From Sulfitobacter sp. THAF37 (GTDB taxonomy: Bacteria; Pseudomonadota; Alphaproteobacteria; Rhodobacterales; Rhodobacteraceae): a DNA stretch of 64,000 bases. The number at the start of each line of letters is the position of its first letter. Within the stretch, counting starts at the first letter, position 1. A program made the translations under genes and the position numbers. Shown here in pieces: positions 44,552 through 53,376 of this stretch. The stretch lies in assembly GCF_009363555.1 (NCBI RefSeq), contig NZ_CP045372.1:620001-684000 (forward strand), in the 5' to 3' direction. Under the pieces are notes generated by a model. It saw only the letters and a list, made by a program, of their open reading frames with translations, did not search any database and was not told where the DNA came from.

Positions 44552-45181
44552 ATGGACCAGTTTTCAGACGATTTCCGTGCCGGGCTTGCCGACCTGATGC
44601 GTTGGCGGCGCGACGTGCGCCGCTTTCGCCGGACGCCGATCGAAGCGGCGCTGCTGCAACGCTGCCTCGATACGTTCAACCTCGCGCCCTCCGTCGGGCT
44701 CAGCGAACCCTGGCGCATCTGCCGGGTGGTCTCGGACTCCGCGCGGGCTCGTGCCGTCGACAACTTCAAGACTGCAAACGCCGAAGCCCTGCGTGGCTAC
44801 GCCGGAGACAAGGCGGCGCTCTATGCCTCGCTGAAGCTTTCGGGAATGGAGGACGCGCCGGAACATCTGGCGATCTTCTGTGACGACGCGACGCCGAAAG
44901 GCGCGGGGCTGGGCGCGGCCAGCATGCCGGAAATGCGCCGCTATTCGGTGGTGAGCGCGATCACCATGATGTGGCTGACCGCCCGCAGTCTCGGGTTGGG
45001 TATCGGCTGGGTCTCGATCCTTGACCCCGTCCGCCTCAGCAACGATCTTGAGGTACCGGCAGACTGGACGTTGGTGGCTTACCTTTGCCTCGGTTGGCCC
45101 GAAGAAGACAGCCTGACGCCGGAACTGGAAACAAAGGGCTGGGAAACCCGCGCTACGGCACTGCATATTGAGGAACGCTGA
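44552..45181 (+). CDS. bluB: 5,6-dimethylbenzimidazole synthase BluB
   Basis: BluB cannibalises reduced FMN with oxygen to make 5,6-dimethylbenzimidazole, the lower ligand of cobalamin. It is a 209-aa nitroreductase-fold protein. The MRWRRDVRRFRRTPIEA opening and APSVGLSEPWRICRV segment are the flavin-phosphate contacts, and SLGLGIGWVSILDP is the BluB-specific motif. Its position between rpsP and rimM is unusual for a vitamin gene. With cobC-cobD at 23.9 kb it supports aerobic B12 synthesis. The stop overlaps the start of a 49-aa membrane protein. Confidence 0.94.
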   Translation: MDQFSDDFRAGLADLMRWRRDVRRFRRTPIEAALLQRCLDTFNLAPSVGLSEPWRICRVVSDSARARAVDNFKTANAEALRGYAGDKAALYASLKLSGMEDAPEHLAIFCDDATPKGAGLGAASMPEMRRYSVVSAITMMWLTARSLGLGIGWVSILDPVRLSNDLEVPADWTLVAYLCLGWPEEDSLTPELETKGWETRATALHIEER

Positions 45182-45330
45182 TGTTTCGCCTGATCGTCAT
45201 CTTAATCACTCTCGCCGTCGGCTTCGCCCTGGGGGTCGGATATGACCGCTGGTTGATGCGCAAGGAATGTGCCGCCGGCGACGGGGGCTGGACCGGCACG
45301 ATCTGCGTCAATTCGGATCTGCTGCAATGA
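45181..45330 (+). CDS. Small membrane protein (49 aa)
   Basis: This is an open frame of 49 codons with overlaps at both ends: the ATG shares its A with the bluB stop (TGATG), and the stop overlaps the rimM start (ATGA at 45327-45330). The product has one membrane helix ([21 protein letters not shown]) and then a short hydrophilic part with two cysteines (KECAAG and TICVNS). I know no family. The tight coupling on both sides supports real translation. The cysteines would face the periplasm if the N-terminus is inside. Confidence 0.65.
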   Translation: MFRLIVILITLAVGFALGVGYDRWLMRKECAAGDGGWTGTICVNSDLLQ

Positions 45331-45845
45331 CCGATCTCATCTGTGTCGGTGCCATTGCCGGAGCCTACGGCGTACGCGGCGAACTGCGGGTAAAGAGCTA
45401 TTGCGCGGTCCCCGAGGATATCGAAACCTACACCCCCCTGTGGTCCGAGGACGGCAGCCGCAAATTCGCCCTCGCGATCCTGCGTCCGATCAAGAACGGC
45501 TTTGCCGCGCGCATCCCCGAAGTCGCCACGAAAGAGGACGCAGACGCCCTTCGCGGTACCCGCCTGTATGCCGAACGGGCGCAACTGCCCGGCTTGCCGG
45601 ACGATGAGTTCTACCATGCCGATTTGATCGGGCTTCAGGTCTACGATACCGGCGGCGTGATGCTTGGCCGGGTGAAAACGGTGCAGAACCACGGCGCCGA
45701 CGACCTGCTGGAGCTTCAGCTGGCGGGCACGTCGGCCACAACCTTCCTGCCCTTCACCAAGCGGGCGGTGCCTACGGTGGACCTGGCCGCCGGTCGCATC
45801 GTGGCCGACCCGCCCGAAGGCACCCTGCCAGACCCGGACAACTGA
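45327..45845 (+). CDS. rimM: Ribosome maturation factor RimM
   Basis: RimM binds ribosomal protein S19 and helps the 30S head mature. It is 172 aa. The N-terminal RimM domain has the family start [23 protein letters not shown]. The C-terminal PRC barrel has [24 protein letters not shown] and [20 protein letters not shown]. The start overlaps the 49-aa gene. The stop overlaps the next gene (TGATG). Confidence 0.96.
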   Translation: MTDLICVGAIAGAYGVRGELRVKSYCAVPEDIETYTPLWSEDGSRKFALAILRPIKNGFAARIPEVATKEDADALRGTRLYAERAQLPGLPDDEFYHADLIGLQVYDTGGVMLGRVKTVQNHGADDLLELQLAGTSATTFLPFTKRAVPTVDLAAGRIVADPPEGTLPDPDN

Positions 45846-46633
45846 TGCCGCGTCGCATCATCCTGCACGCGGGCTTTCACAAGACCGGTACAAGCTCCAT
45901 ACAGGCCGTCCTGCGCGAGAACCGCGTGGCGCTGAAGAAACATGTGGCGTTGCGCCTGCGCTGGCATATGAAGGATCTGGTCGCCGCCACGCGTGGCTAT
46001 TCCACCTGGCGCGACCCGTTGACCCTGATCAAGGTGCAGGACAGGTTCACCCGACTGATGGACGAGCTTCCCGGCATGCCCCGCCGAACATTGGTCATCT
46101 CTGCCGAGGAACTGGCGGGCCACCTGCCCGGTCGGGATGAGCTGTCGGACTACTCGGCCGCGCCCGTCCTGCTCTATGCCTTCTGGGAAATCGCCCGCGC
46201 CCGCTTTCCCGAGGCCGACATCCTGATCTATCTGTCCACGCGCGCGCCGGGTCCCTGGCTGGAGTCTGCCTGGGCGGAGCACGTCAAGGCGTCGAACATG
46301 ACACTGGAGTTCGAGGACTTCGCGGCGCGATACCAAGGGGCCGCCGACCTTGAGGGCATGGTCGGGGAGGTCGCCAGCCGGGTGCCCGTGCCGGTGCATC
46401 ATCGCGCGCTTGAGGCTTGTACCACCCTGCCGCTGGGGCCTGCCGATCCGCTGCTCGACCTGTGCGACCTGCCGCCGTCCCTGCGTGCGGCCCTGACCCC
46501 GGTGCCGCCCGCTAACACCAGGCTGAACGCCGATGTCCTGCGCGCCATGCTTGAGGCCAACCGCACCCACGAGGGCGCGGACGCACGCAACGCGGCCAAA
46601 GCCGAGATCCTGAAAGAGGCACAAGCGCGATGA
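45845..46633 (+). CDS. Sulfotransferase-like P-loop protein
   Basis: This is a 262-aa protein opening with RRIILHAGFHKTGTSSIQAVL, the HxGxxKTGTTS-type phosphosulfate-binding loop of sulfotransferases (residues 3-23). Later segments (RTLVISAEELAGHLPG and LIYLSTRAPGPWLESAWAEHVK) match the 3'-phosphate contacts and the arginine-bearing strand of this fold. A target glycan, peptide or small molecule is not evident. It sits between rimM (1-bp overlap) and trmD (ATGA overlap), so it is co-translated with ribosome and tRNA modification genes. Confidence 0.7.
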   Translation: MPRRIILHAGFHKTGTSSIQAVLRENRVALKKHVALRLRWHMKDLVAATRGYSTWRDPLTLIKVQDRFTRLMDELPGMPRRTLVISAEELAGHLPGRDELSDYSAAPVLLYAFWEIARARFPEADILIYLSTRAPGPWLESAWAEHVKASNMTLEFEDFAARYQGAADLEGMVGEVASRVPVPVHHRALEACTTLPLGPADPLLDLCDLPPSLRAALTPVPPANTRLNADVLRAMLEANRTHEGADARNAAKAEILKEAQAR

Positions 46634-47415
46634 AACCGCCCCGGTCCCACGGACGGCAATCCGTCCGTCCCACCCTGCAACCGCACGCCCTGATGCGGGA
46701 TGCGCCGGACTACACCGATGTCTGGCAGGCGCGGGTCATCACATTGTTCCCCGAACTGTTCCCCGGCGTGCTGGGGGCCAGCCTCAGCGGTCGGGCCCTG
46801 AAGGAAGGGCTGTGGCAGCTGCACACGCACGACCTGCGCGCCCATGGCATTGGCAGGCACCGCAACGTGGACGACACCCCGGCCGGCGGCGGAGCGGGCA
46901 TGGTGATGCGCGCCGATGTGGTCGGCCCCGCGATCGAAGCGGCGCAGTCGCACGCGCGGGGGCGTTGGCCGATCCTCTACATGTCACCGCGCGGCACGCC
47001 CTTCAGCCAGACCATGGCGCGGGATCTTGCGGCCTGCGCGGGCGTCACCATGCTGTGCGGCCGGTTCGAGGGGGTCGATGAACGGGTCCTGGAACATTAT
47101 GGCGTCACCGAAGTCTCGCTGGGCGATTTCGTGATGACCGGGGGCGAGCTGGCCGCGCAGGCGATGATCGACGCCACCGTGCGCCTGCTGCCCGGCGTGC
47201 TGGGAAACGCCGAAAGCGCGGTGGAGGAGAGCCATTCCAATGGGCTGCTGGAACATCCGCAGTACACCCGCCCGGCCACCTGGGAAGGAAAAGACATCCC
47301 GCCTGTGTTGATGTCGGGCAATCATGGCGAGATCGCCAAATGGCGACAGGCCCAGTCCGAACGGATCACCGAGACCCGGCGCCCGGACCTCTGGTCGCGG
47401 TACAGGAAGGCTTAG
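46630..47415 (+). CDS. trmD: tRNA (guanine37-N1)-methyltransferase
   Basis: TrmD methylates G37 next to the anticodon and prevents frameshifting. It is a 261-aa SPOUT-class knot enzyme. ITLFPELFPGVLGASLSGRAL starts the catalytic domain after an N-terminal extension of about 30 residues. DDTPAGGGAGMVM, LCGRFEGVDERV and LGDFVMTGGELAA contain the SAM-binding knot and catalytic Asp. Its stop overlaps the convergent mipZ stop. Confidence 0.97.
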   Translation: MKPPRSHGRQSVRPTLQPHALMRDAPDYTDVWQARVITLFPELFPGVLGASLSGRALKEGLWQLHTHDLRAHGIGRHRNVDDTPAGGGAGMVMRADVVGPAIEAAQSHARGRWPILYMSPRGTPFSQTMARDLAACAGVTMLCGRFEGVDERVLEHYGVTEVSLGDFVMTGGELAAQAMIDATVRLLPGVLGNAESAVEESHSNGLLEHPQYTRPATWEGKDIPPVLMSGNHGEIAKWRQAQSERITETRRPDLWSRYRKA

Positions 47416-48221
47416 AAGTCCGCGTTGACGCCCGGCAGCTTCAGCGCCTTGATCAGATCACGCAATTCCTGCCGCGCGGCGACGTTTGAGATATTGAGCT
47501 GCTTCACGCCGATATCCTTGAGATCCAGCAGGGTCAGGCCACGCGGAAACAACTCGCGAAAGATCACACGCTCGTTAAAGCCAGGCGCCACGCGAAAGCC
47601 GATGCGCTTGGCCAGGTTGGCGACGGCGCGTTCCATCTTTTCCTTGTTGACCATGCGCTGTGCCCCCAGGCGGTTGCGCACCACGACCCAGTCGATCGGG
47701 GCAAGCCCCGCCTGCGCCCGCAATTGTCGCGCGTTCCAGACCATTTCGGAATAGACGGAGGGGCCGGTGATCTTGTCCCCACTGGCGTCGGTGTGGGCCA
47801 GCAGGTCAAAGTCGATGAAACTGTCGTTAAGCGGCGTAATCAACGTGTCGGCAAGCGAATGGGCCACCTGGCTGAGCCGAGTGTGCGAACCGGGACAGTC
47901 GATCAGGATGAAATCGCTGTCCGGCTCCATCGCGGCGACGGCCGCACTGAGACGGTGGTCATAGACGTTTTCTCCCGGTCGCAGCGCGCCTGCCTCGATC
48001 TCGGGCAATTCGTGCAATGTCGGGCTGGGAAGGTCCAGGTCGGCCTGCGCGAGGAAGCCGCGCCGGTTTTCCACATAGCGTCCGAAGGTGCGTTGCCGCA
48101 GGTCCAGGTCCAGACCGCTGACCTTGTGGCCCATGCGCACCAGCGCGGTGGCCACATGCATCGATACGGTGGATTTGCCTGCGCCGCCTTTTTCGTTACC
48201 GACGACAATAATATGCGCCAT
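47412..48221 (-). CDS. mipZ: ParA-like ATPase, MipZ type
   Basis: This is a 269-aa deviant-Walker ATPase of the ParA/MinD superfamily. The P-loop VVGNEKGGAGKSTVSMHVA covers residues 6-24. GLDLDLRQRTFGRYVENR and FILIDCPGSHTRLSQVAHSLADTLITPLNDSFIDFD follow the MipZ pattern. MipZ forms a gradient from ParB-bound origins and prevents FtsZ polymerisation near the poles, placing the division plane. The start at 48221 gives the standard MAHIIVVGNEKGG. It is monocistronic and convergent with trmD. Confidence 0.88.
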   Translation of the reverse strand: MAHIIVVGNEKGGAGKSTVSMHVATALVRMGHKVSGLDLDLRQRTFGRYVENRRGFLAQADLDLPSPTLHELPEIEAGALRPGENVYDHRLSAAVAAMEPDSDFILIDCPGSHTRLSQVAHSLADTLITPLNDSFIDFDLLAHTDASGDKITGPSVYSEMVWNARQLRAQAGLAPIDWVVVRNRLGAQRMVNKEKMERAVANLAKRIGFRVAPGFNERVIFRELFPRGLTLLDLKDIGVKQLNISNVAARQELRDLIKALKLPGVNADF

Positions 48222-48458
48222 TCTGCTGCCCTTCTGCCGCACCTGCTTTGGTAGCGCAGGTTATTGTTGTGCGACACTATATGTGGGGTGCGCCGCTTTG
48301 GAAAGTGTTGGTGTTCTGGGCAAATGAACTTCTGTCACTTTCCCGTCGCACCTGCTTCACAAAGCGAATTTGTCATCCTGTCGCAACTCTTCGCCGCGCC
48401 AGCGCGTTAGTCCTGATATGCCGGTTCGTGGACCGGCTGTGAAGCACGGAAAGCCGAC

Positions 48459-49142
48459 ATGCCGACAATGAAACATGACAGGTGGTACCATTCGACCAGC
48501 GCAGAGGTTCCGCAATTGCAGGCGGTATCTCAACTGCGCTCGGCGATGTTGGACATTGGCAGTCTACTTCTCATTTTCATCGCGACACCGCTGGCCCTTT
48601 TCTATGACACCTCCGTGGCAGGGCAGCCCATGTCAGAGAGCACATTGACCGAGCGATTGCAGGTGGTGCTGATCGTCATCTCCATGCTGGCTTTCGCAAC
48701 CGGCGCATTTTTCAGGATGGGCCATGCGGGATACACCGGTGCGGTCACGACGCTCTTGGCGTGCATGGCGATCCGCGAAAACGATTCCGCCTTCGACCTC
48801 GTGTATCATGGTTTCTGGCTGGTGCCCGCGCTTGCCGCCCTGGCAGTCGGCGGCGCCTACACCTGGAGCCACCGTGCCGGTGCCTGGGCGGCCTTTGCCG
48901 CCCACCTGAATACCCGGCCCGGGACCTACTTTATCCTAGGGCTTCTTCTGTTGCTTGTTTTCAGCCGCCTGTTCGGCACCGGTGCGGTGTGGGAGGGTGT
49001 GATGGGCGCTGCCTACACCCCTGAAGTCAAAGCGGCCGTGCAGGAGGGGCTTGAGCTGCTGGGGTACTTCCTGCTGAGCTATGGGGCGTTCTTATCCCTG
49101 CAGAACCGGTTCGGCGGCGAACCAAATGACGTGCCACGCTGA
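48459..49142 (+). CDS. Hypothetical multi-pass membrane protein
   Basis: I do not recognise a family. The 227-aa protein has a 28-residue hydrophilic N-terminus and then about six hydrophobic segments: LDIGSLLLIFIATPLALFY, LQVVLIVISMLAFATGAFF, FWLVPALAALAVGGAYTW, TYFILGLLLLLVFSRLFG and a C-terminal LLGYFLLSYGAFLSL among them. No catalytic motif is visible. A GGAAAG site precedes the ATG. It is flanked by mipZ (divergent) and rpmE (convergent) and appears monocistronic. Confidence 0.65.
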   Translation: MPTMKHDRWYHSTSAEVPQLQAVSQLRSAMLDIGSLLLIFIATPLALFYDTSVAGQPMSESTLTERLQVVLIVISMLAFATGAFFRMGHAGYTGAVTTLLACMAIRENDSAFDLVYHGFWLVPALAALAVGGAYTWSHRAGAWAAFAAHLNTRPGTYFILGLLLLLVFSRLFGTGAVWEGVMGAAYTPEVKAAVQEGLELLGYFLLSYGAFLSLQNRFGGEPNDVPR

Positions 49143-49235
49143 TTTCCCGACGCCTAACGTCGGCATATCCCTACCCGTGACGCGGGCGCTGCGACGTCAG
49201 GTCTGTGCATCGTCACATCGCGCCCTCCTGAAATG

Positions 49236-49270
49236 AAAAAGGCGCGCCCCCAAACAGGAACGCGCCTTTT
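49236..49270 (-). terminator. Intrinsic terminator after rpmE
   Basis: A 10-bp perfect stem AAAAGGCGCG/CGCGCCTTTT (49237-49246 and 49261-49270). Read from the rpmE side (minus strand) it ends in five T. It also has T residues on the plus strand, so it can serve the convergent membrane-protein gene. Confidence 0.8.
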
Positions 49271-49290
49271 CAAACGTATGGCAGGGCCGA

Positions 49291-49512
49291 TCAGAAACCC
49301 AGACCGGCGTACTTGTTCTTGAACTTCGACACGCGGCCACCGGTGTCCATCAGGCGGCTGGAGCCACCGGTCCATGCCGGGTGAACGGAAGGGTCGATGT
49401 CGAGCGACAGCTGGTCGCCTTCCTTGCCCCATGTCGATTTCATTTCCACAACGGTGCCGTCGGTCATCTTGACGTTGATCGTGTGGTATTCGGGATGTGT
49501 ATCGGCTTTCAT
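49291..49512 (-). CDS. rpmE: 50S ribosomal protein L31
   Basis: This is a ribosomal protein at the 30S/50S interface. The 73-aa protein starts [19 protein letters not shown] and has [25 protein letters not shown], the conserved C-terminal half. The CxxC zinc motif of C+ type L31 is absent, so this is a zinc-independent (C-) form. It lies 11 bp after rplS on the same strand. Confidence 0.96.
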   Translation of the reverse strand: MKADTHPEYHTINVKMTDGTVVEMKSTWGKEGDQLSLDIDPSVHPAWTGGSSRLMDTGGRVSKFKNKYAGLGF

Positions 49513-49523
49513 CGAAGAGGTCC

Positions 49524-49910
49524 TTACGCTTCGGCGCCCGAGGAACGGGGCTTGTAGTGAGAGTTTTCGGTGATACGTGCGGATTTGCCCCGGCGCGAAC
49601 GCAGGTAATACAGCTTTGCACGGCGGACGCGACCACGGCGGACCACCGTGATGCTTTCGATGTTGGTGGAATGCAGCGGGAACACACGTTCCACGCCTTC
49701 ACCAAAGCTGATCTTGCGCACGGTGAAGGACCCGGCGATGCCGTGGCCGTTGTTGCGCGCGATGCAGACGCCTTCGTAGTTCTGCACGCGGGTGCGCGTG
49801 CCTTCTGTAACCTTGAAGCCGACGCGGATGGTGTCACCGGCGCGGAAATCGGGGATATCCTTGCCCAGTTCGGCGATCTGTTCCGCCTCGAGTTGTGCGA
49901 TCAGGTCCAT
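49524..49910 (-). CDS. rplS: 50S ribosomal protein L19
   Basis: This is a large-subunit protein at the 30S/50S interface. It is 128 aa. [33 protein letters not shown] is the family core, and [32 protein letters not shown] is the C-terminal half. The start at 49910 follows AGGAGA; an upstream extension is intergenic. In many bacteria rplS follows trmD in the rpsP-rimM-trmD-rplS operon. Here it is inverted and separated from trmD by mipZ and a membrane-protein gene. Confidence 0.97.
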   Translation of the reverse strand: MDLIAQLEAEQIAELGKDIPDFRAGDTIRVGFKVTEGTRTRVQNYEGVCIARNNGHGIAGSFTVRKISFGEGVERVFPLHSTNIESITVVRRGRVRRAKLYYLRSRRGKSARITENSHYKPRSSGAEA

Positions 49911-50169
49911 TGACCATTCTCCTAAATATGCTCGTGGTATGCCACGAAGTTGCTTGTCCGATCCAAGAGCTTCGGCCTGTCTGTCGGGTCTGCACCGTCT
50001 TCCCGTCAAAGGGAGGGGTGGCCCGCCGGAGATAGCATCGTCTTTCCTTGTCGCCTGCGCATAACGCAAACCACCGGAGCCGCAGCGGTGCGATTCCGGA
50101 TGGCCGGGGTATAGGGGCGATGGCGGCGCGGATCAAGGGGGTTCGCACCCCCACCGCAGCGCGCCGATG

Positions 50170-51069
50170 CTAGTGTGGCGTAGGTCTGGCGGGACGACCC
50201 GGCGCAGGGTCCCGTTTGCGCCGCACTAGCACCACGAGATTGGAAAGGAACAACGCCCCGATCACAACGGCACCGCCAGTCAATGCATAAGCGCCGGGGT
50301 CTTCCCCGACAAAGTACCATGCCAACAGCGGCGCAAAGACGGATTCCAGCAGGATCAGCAGCCCCACCTCGGCAGAAGTGATGTAACGCGGACCCAGCGC
50401 CAGCAGAACAGAGCTGCCCAGGATCAGCCCGGCGTGCATCGCCACCAGCGGCGCCTGGTCGGACGGCACGGAAAACGGCTGCGCCCAGGCCAGGATCACC
50501 AGCGCGCCCAGCAGGTAGCCCAACGCCACACCCGGCACCATCGACACCCGCCGGACCAGCCGGACGGCGGTCAGACCGGCGGCGAAAATCGCCGATGTCG
50601 CCAACGCCAGAAGGTCCCCCGCCAGCGCGGCGTTCGCCGTCTCGCCGGAGCCGTAGGCGATCACCGCCAGACCGGGCAGGACCGCCGCCATCGTCAGATA
50701 CATCCGCAGGCTCAGCCTTTCGCCCAGGGCGACCCGGCTGAACACCGCGGCAAAGACCGGCAGCGACGCGATGATGAAGACGACGTTTGCCACCGACGTC
50801 AGGCTGACCGCCAGCACGAAAAGCACTCCGGACGCGCCCATGGCAATGATGTAGACCAGCGCGGGCCAGCCGGTGCCGAGGAAAGCCCTGAAAGGGGCGG
50901 CGCCCCGCCAGACCAATAGTCCCACCCCGATCAGAAGCCCAACAAGCAGCGCGCGCCAGAAGGCGACGGTCAACGCCGGAGCGTCGATCAACCGGACAAA
51001 GAGAGAATCGGGCACGATGCAAAGCACACCGAAGAGCGTGATGAGCAAGCCTTTGAGCTGATCGTTCAT
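50170..51069 (-). CDS. EamA/DMT family transporter
   Basis: This is a 299-aa exporter-type membrane protein with ten hydrophobic segments in two EamA repeats. The first starts LKGLLITLFGVLCIVPDSLFVRLI, and the second contains ATSAIFAAGLTAVRLVRR and ITSAEVGLLILLESVFAPLLAW, the typical DMT motif. A basic, proline-rich tail ends the protein. The start at 51069 gives the family-like MNDQLKG opening; the longer frame is Arg-rich and unsupported. The substrate is unknown. Confidence 0.82.
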   Translation of the reverse strand: MNDQLKGLLITLFGVLCIVPDSLFVRLIDAPALTVAFWRALLVGLLIGVGLLVWRGAAPFRAFLGTGWPALVYIIAMGASGVLFVLAVSLTSVANVVFIIASLPVFAAVFSRVALGERLSLRMYLTMAAVLPGLAVIAYGSGETANAALAGDLLALATSAIFAAGLTAVRLVRRVSMVPGVALGYLLGALVILAWAQPFSVPSDQAPLVAMHAGLILGSSVLLALGPRYITSAEVGLLILLESVFAPLLAWYFVGEDPGAYALTGGAVVIGALFLSNLVVLVRRKRDPAPGRPARPTPH

Positions 51070-51620
51070 GCGGCATCGGTGGCCGAGTTTCCCGGCCAGG
51101 TAAAGACCCCACTTGCCAGGAGCAGGCCCGGAGATTCGATCCGGTCGGTCAAGGTCAGACGCCTGCGCCGCCACTTTGGCGGCTATTCAGCAGACTCTTA
51201 TCAGGTGCCGAAAACCGCCGGCAGGGTGCGACACCTGTCGCCGCCATGCTCAGCCCGAAATCCGCAGTGGCGACTTCGCGACCGCTCCGCTTTGCTCCGG
51301 GCGACGCAGACCGGGTCGGAAATGACGCTTTTCCTCTCACCGACGATGGATCTTTCCGAAACCCATTAACGGGAGGAAATCCGGCCTATGACCGATGTAC
51401 GCCAAGACCGTAAATCGGCCGGCGTATGGCCAAGTCTTGGCAATACCTTTCGGCTGCAATTTCCGCGCTCAGACTTGACCTAGAAGGCCGGAGTGCGTGA
51501 CACTCCCCCGACGCCCCCCAGGGCAAAACACAGAAATGCAGATCAACTGCGCTAAACCGCAGACTATCAAGGCATCGAAGGCGGCTCCTATACGGATCGC
51601 CGACAACGGAGAGGAAGACT
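51070..51620. other. Long intergenic region upstream of the binding-protein gene
   Basis: No convincing gene is present in 551 bp. I see stems GCCGCCA/TGGCGGC (51167-51183) and GCGACA/TGTCGC (near 51228), and a perfect 13-bp odd palindrome GCCAAG-T-CTTGGC (51429-51441). A 31-codon open frame (51388-51483) has GGGAGG 11 bases upstream of its ATG, too far for a convincing start. The binding-protein promoter is presumably in the last 150 bp, but I cannot place its boxes with confidence. Confidence 0.4.
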
Positions 51621-53303
51621 ATGAAATATTTGACACGCACCGGAAAACCGCTTCCGCAATCCATCTTGGATTCTGCAGAAGCCGCGCGAAAAGACCCGGT
51701 CAATCGCCGTGAATTTCTTGCGCTGGCCAGCGCCTTCGGTGCGACCGCCGCCACCGCCTACGGCATGATCGGCATGGCACCCCCGGCCTACGCCGACGCG
51801 CATGCCAACATGAAAGAAGGCGGCACGGTGCGCATGCAGATGGAAGTCCGCGCCCTCAAGGACCCGCGCACGTACGACTGGTCGCAGATCGCGAACTTCT
51901 CACGCGGTTGGCTGGAATACCTCGCCATCTGGGAAAACGACGGTACATTCAGCCCCGCCCTGCTGGAAAGCTGGGAAATCAACGATGACGCCACCGAATA
52001 CACGCTGAACGTCCGCCAGGGCGTCAAGTGGAACAACGGCGACGACTTCACCGCCGAAGACGTGGCGCGCAACATCACCGGCTGGTGCGACAAGTCGCTC
52101 GAAGGCAACTCCATGGCGGGACGTTTCGCATCGCTGATCGACGAAGAAACCGGCCAGGCCATCGAAGGTGCGATCGAAGTGGTGGACAGCCACACCGTCA
52201 AGCTGAAGCTGCCGGTGTCGGACATCACCCTGATCCCCGGCATGGCGGATTACCCGGCGGCCATCGTGCCTGCCGACTTCGACCCCGATAACATGGTCGA
52301 CAACCCCGTTGGCACCGGCGCCTACCTGCCAGAATCCCTCGAAGTGGGGGTGAAGGGCGTGCTGGTGAAGAACCCCGATCACACATGGTGGGGCACAGAG
52401 GTCTATGGCGGGCCCTACATCGACCGTCTGGAATACATCGACTACGGCACCGACCCGTCCGCATGGATTGCCGCTGCGGAGGCCGAGGAAGTCGACGCGT
52501 TCTACTCCATGGAAGGCGAATACATCGACATCATGGGCACGCTGGACGGCTGGGTGGAGAACGAGATCGCGACCGCCGCGACCATCGTGATCCGGCCCAA
52601 CCAGCTGGCTGAAGTCGATGGCAAGAAACCTTACGAGGACAAGCGCGTCCGCCAGGCCATCGCAATGGCGGTAGACAACGAGATCCTGCTGGAGCTCGGC
52701 TATGCCGGACGCGGCATCGTCGCCGCGAACCACCACGTCGGCCCGATGCACCCCGAGTATGCGGAACTGCCGCCGCTCAAGGTCGATCCCGCCGCCGCCA
52801 AGGCGCTGATGGACGAAGCGGGCTACGGCGATTTCGAGCACGAGTTGTTCTCGATCGACGATGCCTGGCGCAAGGACACCACCGACGCGGTCGCGGCGCA
52901 GCTGCGGGACGCAGGTATCAACGTCAAGCGGACGATCCTGCCCGGTTCGACCTTCTGGAACGACTGGACCAAGTATCCGTTTAGCTCGACCAACTGGAAC
53001 GCGCGCCCGCTGGGTGTGCAGATCTGGGCGCTGGCCTATCGCTCTGGCGAGGCGTGGAACGAATTCGGCTACTCGAACCCCGAATTCGATGCGCTCCTGT
53101 CCGAGGCTCTGGCGACGGCAGACGTGGACAAACGCCGCGAGCTGATGGCCAAGGGCGAGGCGATGCTTCAGGAGGATGGCGTGACGATCCAGCCCTACTG
53201 GCGGTCGCTCTATAACCACACGCGCGAAGGTCTGGTCGGTGCCGCGCACCACATCGGGTTCGAATACCACCCGGCGCGGATGGCCTGGACCGGCGACGCC
53301 TAA
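51621..53303 (+). CDS. Tat-exported ABC transporter substrate-binding protein (peptide/dipeptide type), orphan
   Basis: This is a 560-aa family-5 (DppA/OppA-like) solute-binding protein. The N-terminus has a long n-region, then a twin-arginine signal [21 protein letters not shown] (residues 28-48) with cleavage near AYA-DA (57-58), so it is exported folded. Mature features include the opening [52 protein letters not shown] and [18 protein letters not shown], all typical of the family. No permease or ATPase genes are adjacent. A strong terminator follows directly, so it is expressed alone. The neighbouring D-amino acid genes suggest D-amino acid or peptide uptake, which is inference. Confidence 0.87.
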   Translation: MKYLTRTGKPLPQSILDSAEAARKDPVNRREFLALASAFGATAATAYGMIGMAPPAYADAHANMKEGGTVRMQMEVRALKDPRTYDWSQIANFSRGWLEYLAIWENDGTFSPALLESWEINDDATEYTLNVRQGVKWNNGDDFTAEDVARNITGWCDKSLEGNSMAGRFASLIDEETGQAIEGAIEVVDSHTVKLKLPVSDITLIPGMADYPAAIVPADFDPDNMVDNPVGTGAYLPESLEVGVKGVLVKNPDHTWWGTEVYGGPYIDRLEYIDYGTDPSAWIAAAEAEEVDAFYSMEGEYIDIMGTLDGWVENEIATAATIVIRPNQLAEVDGKKPYEDKRVRQAIAMAVDNEILLELGYAGRGIVAANHHVGPMHPEYAELPPLKVDPAAAKALMDEAGYGDFEHELFSIDDAWRKDTTDAVAAQLRDAGINVKRTILPGSTFWNDWTKYPFSSTNWNARPLGVQIWALAYRSGEAWNEFGYSNPEFDALLSEALATADVDKRRELMAKGEAMLQEDGVTIQPYWRSLYNHTREGLVGAAHHIGFEYHPARMAWTGDA

Positions 53304-53327
53304 GCGCCGATACCGTCAAACAACGAA

Positions 53328-53355
53328 GGGCCGCGTTTTTCGCGGCCCTTTTTTT
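53328..53355 (+). terminator. Strong intrinsic terminator
   Basis: An 8-bp perfect stem GGGCCGCG/CGCGGCCC (53328-53335 and 53341-53348) with a TTTTT loop, followed by seven T. It ends the binding-protein transcript 24 bp after its stop codon. Confidence 0.92.
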
Positions 53356-53376
53356 GTTAAACTGGACTGCAGGCAG

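Noticed and set aside
51388..51483. 31-codon open frame before the binding-protein gene
   Set aside because: The GGGAGG lies 11 bases from the ATG, no family similarity is visible, and the frame overlaps a palindrome that explains part of its sequence.
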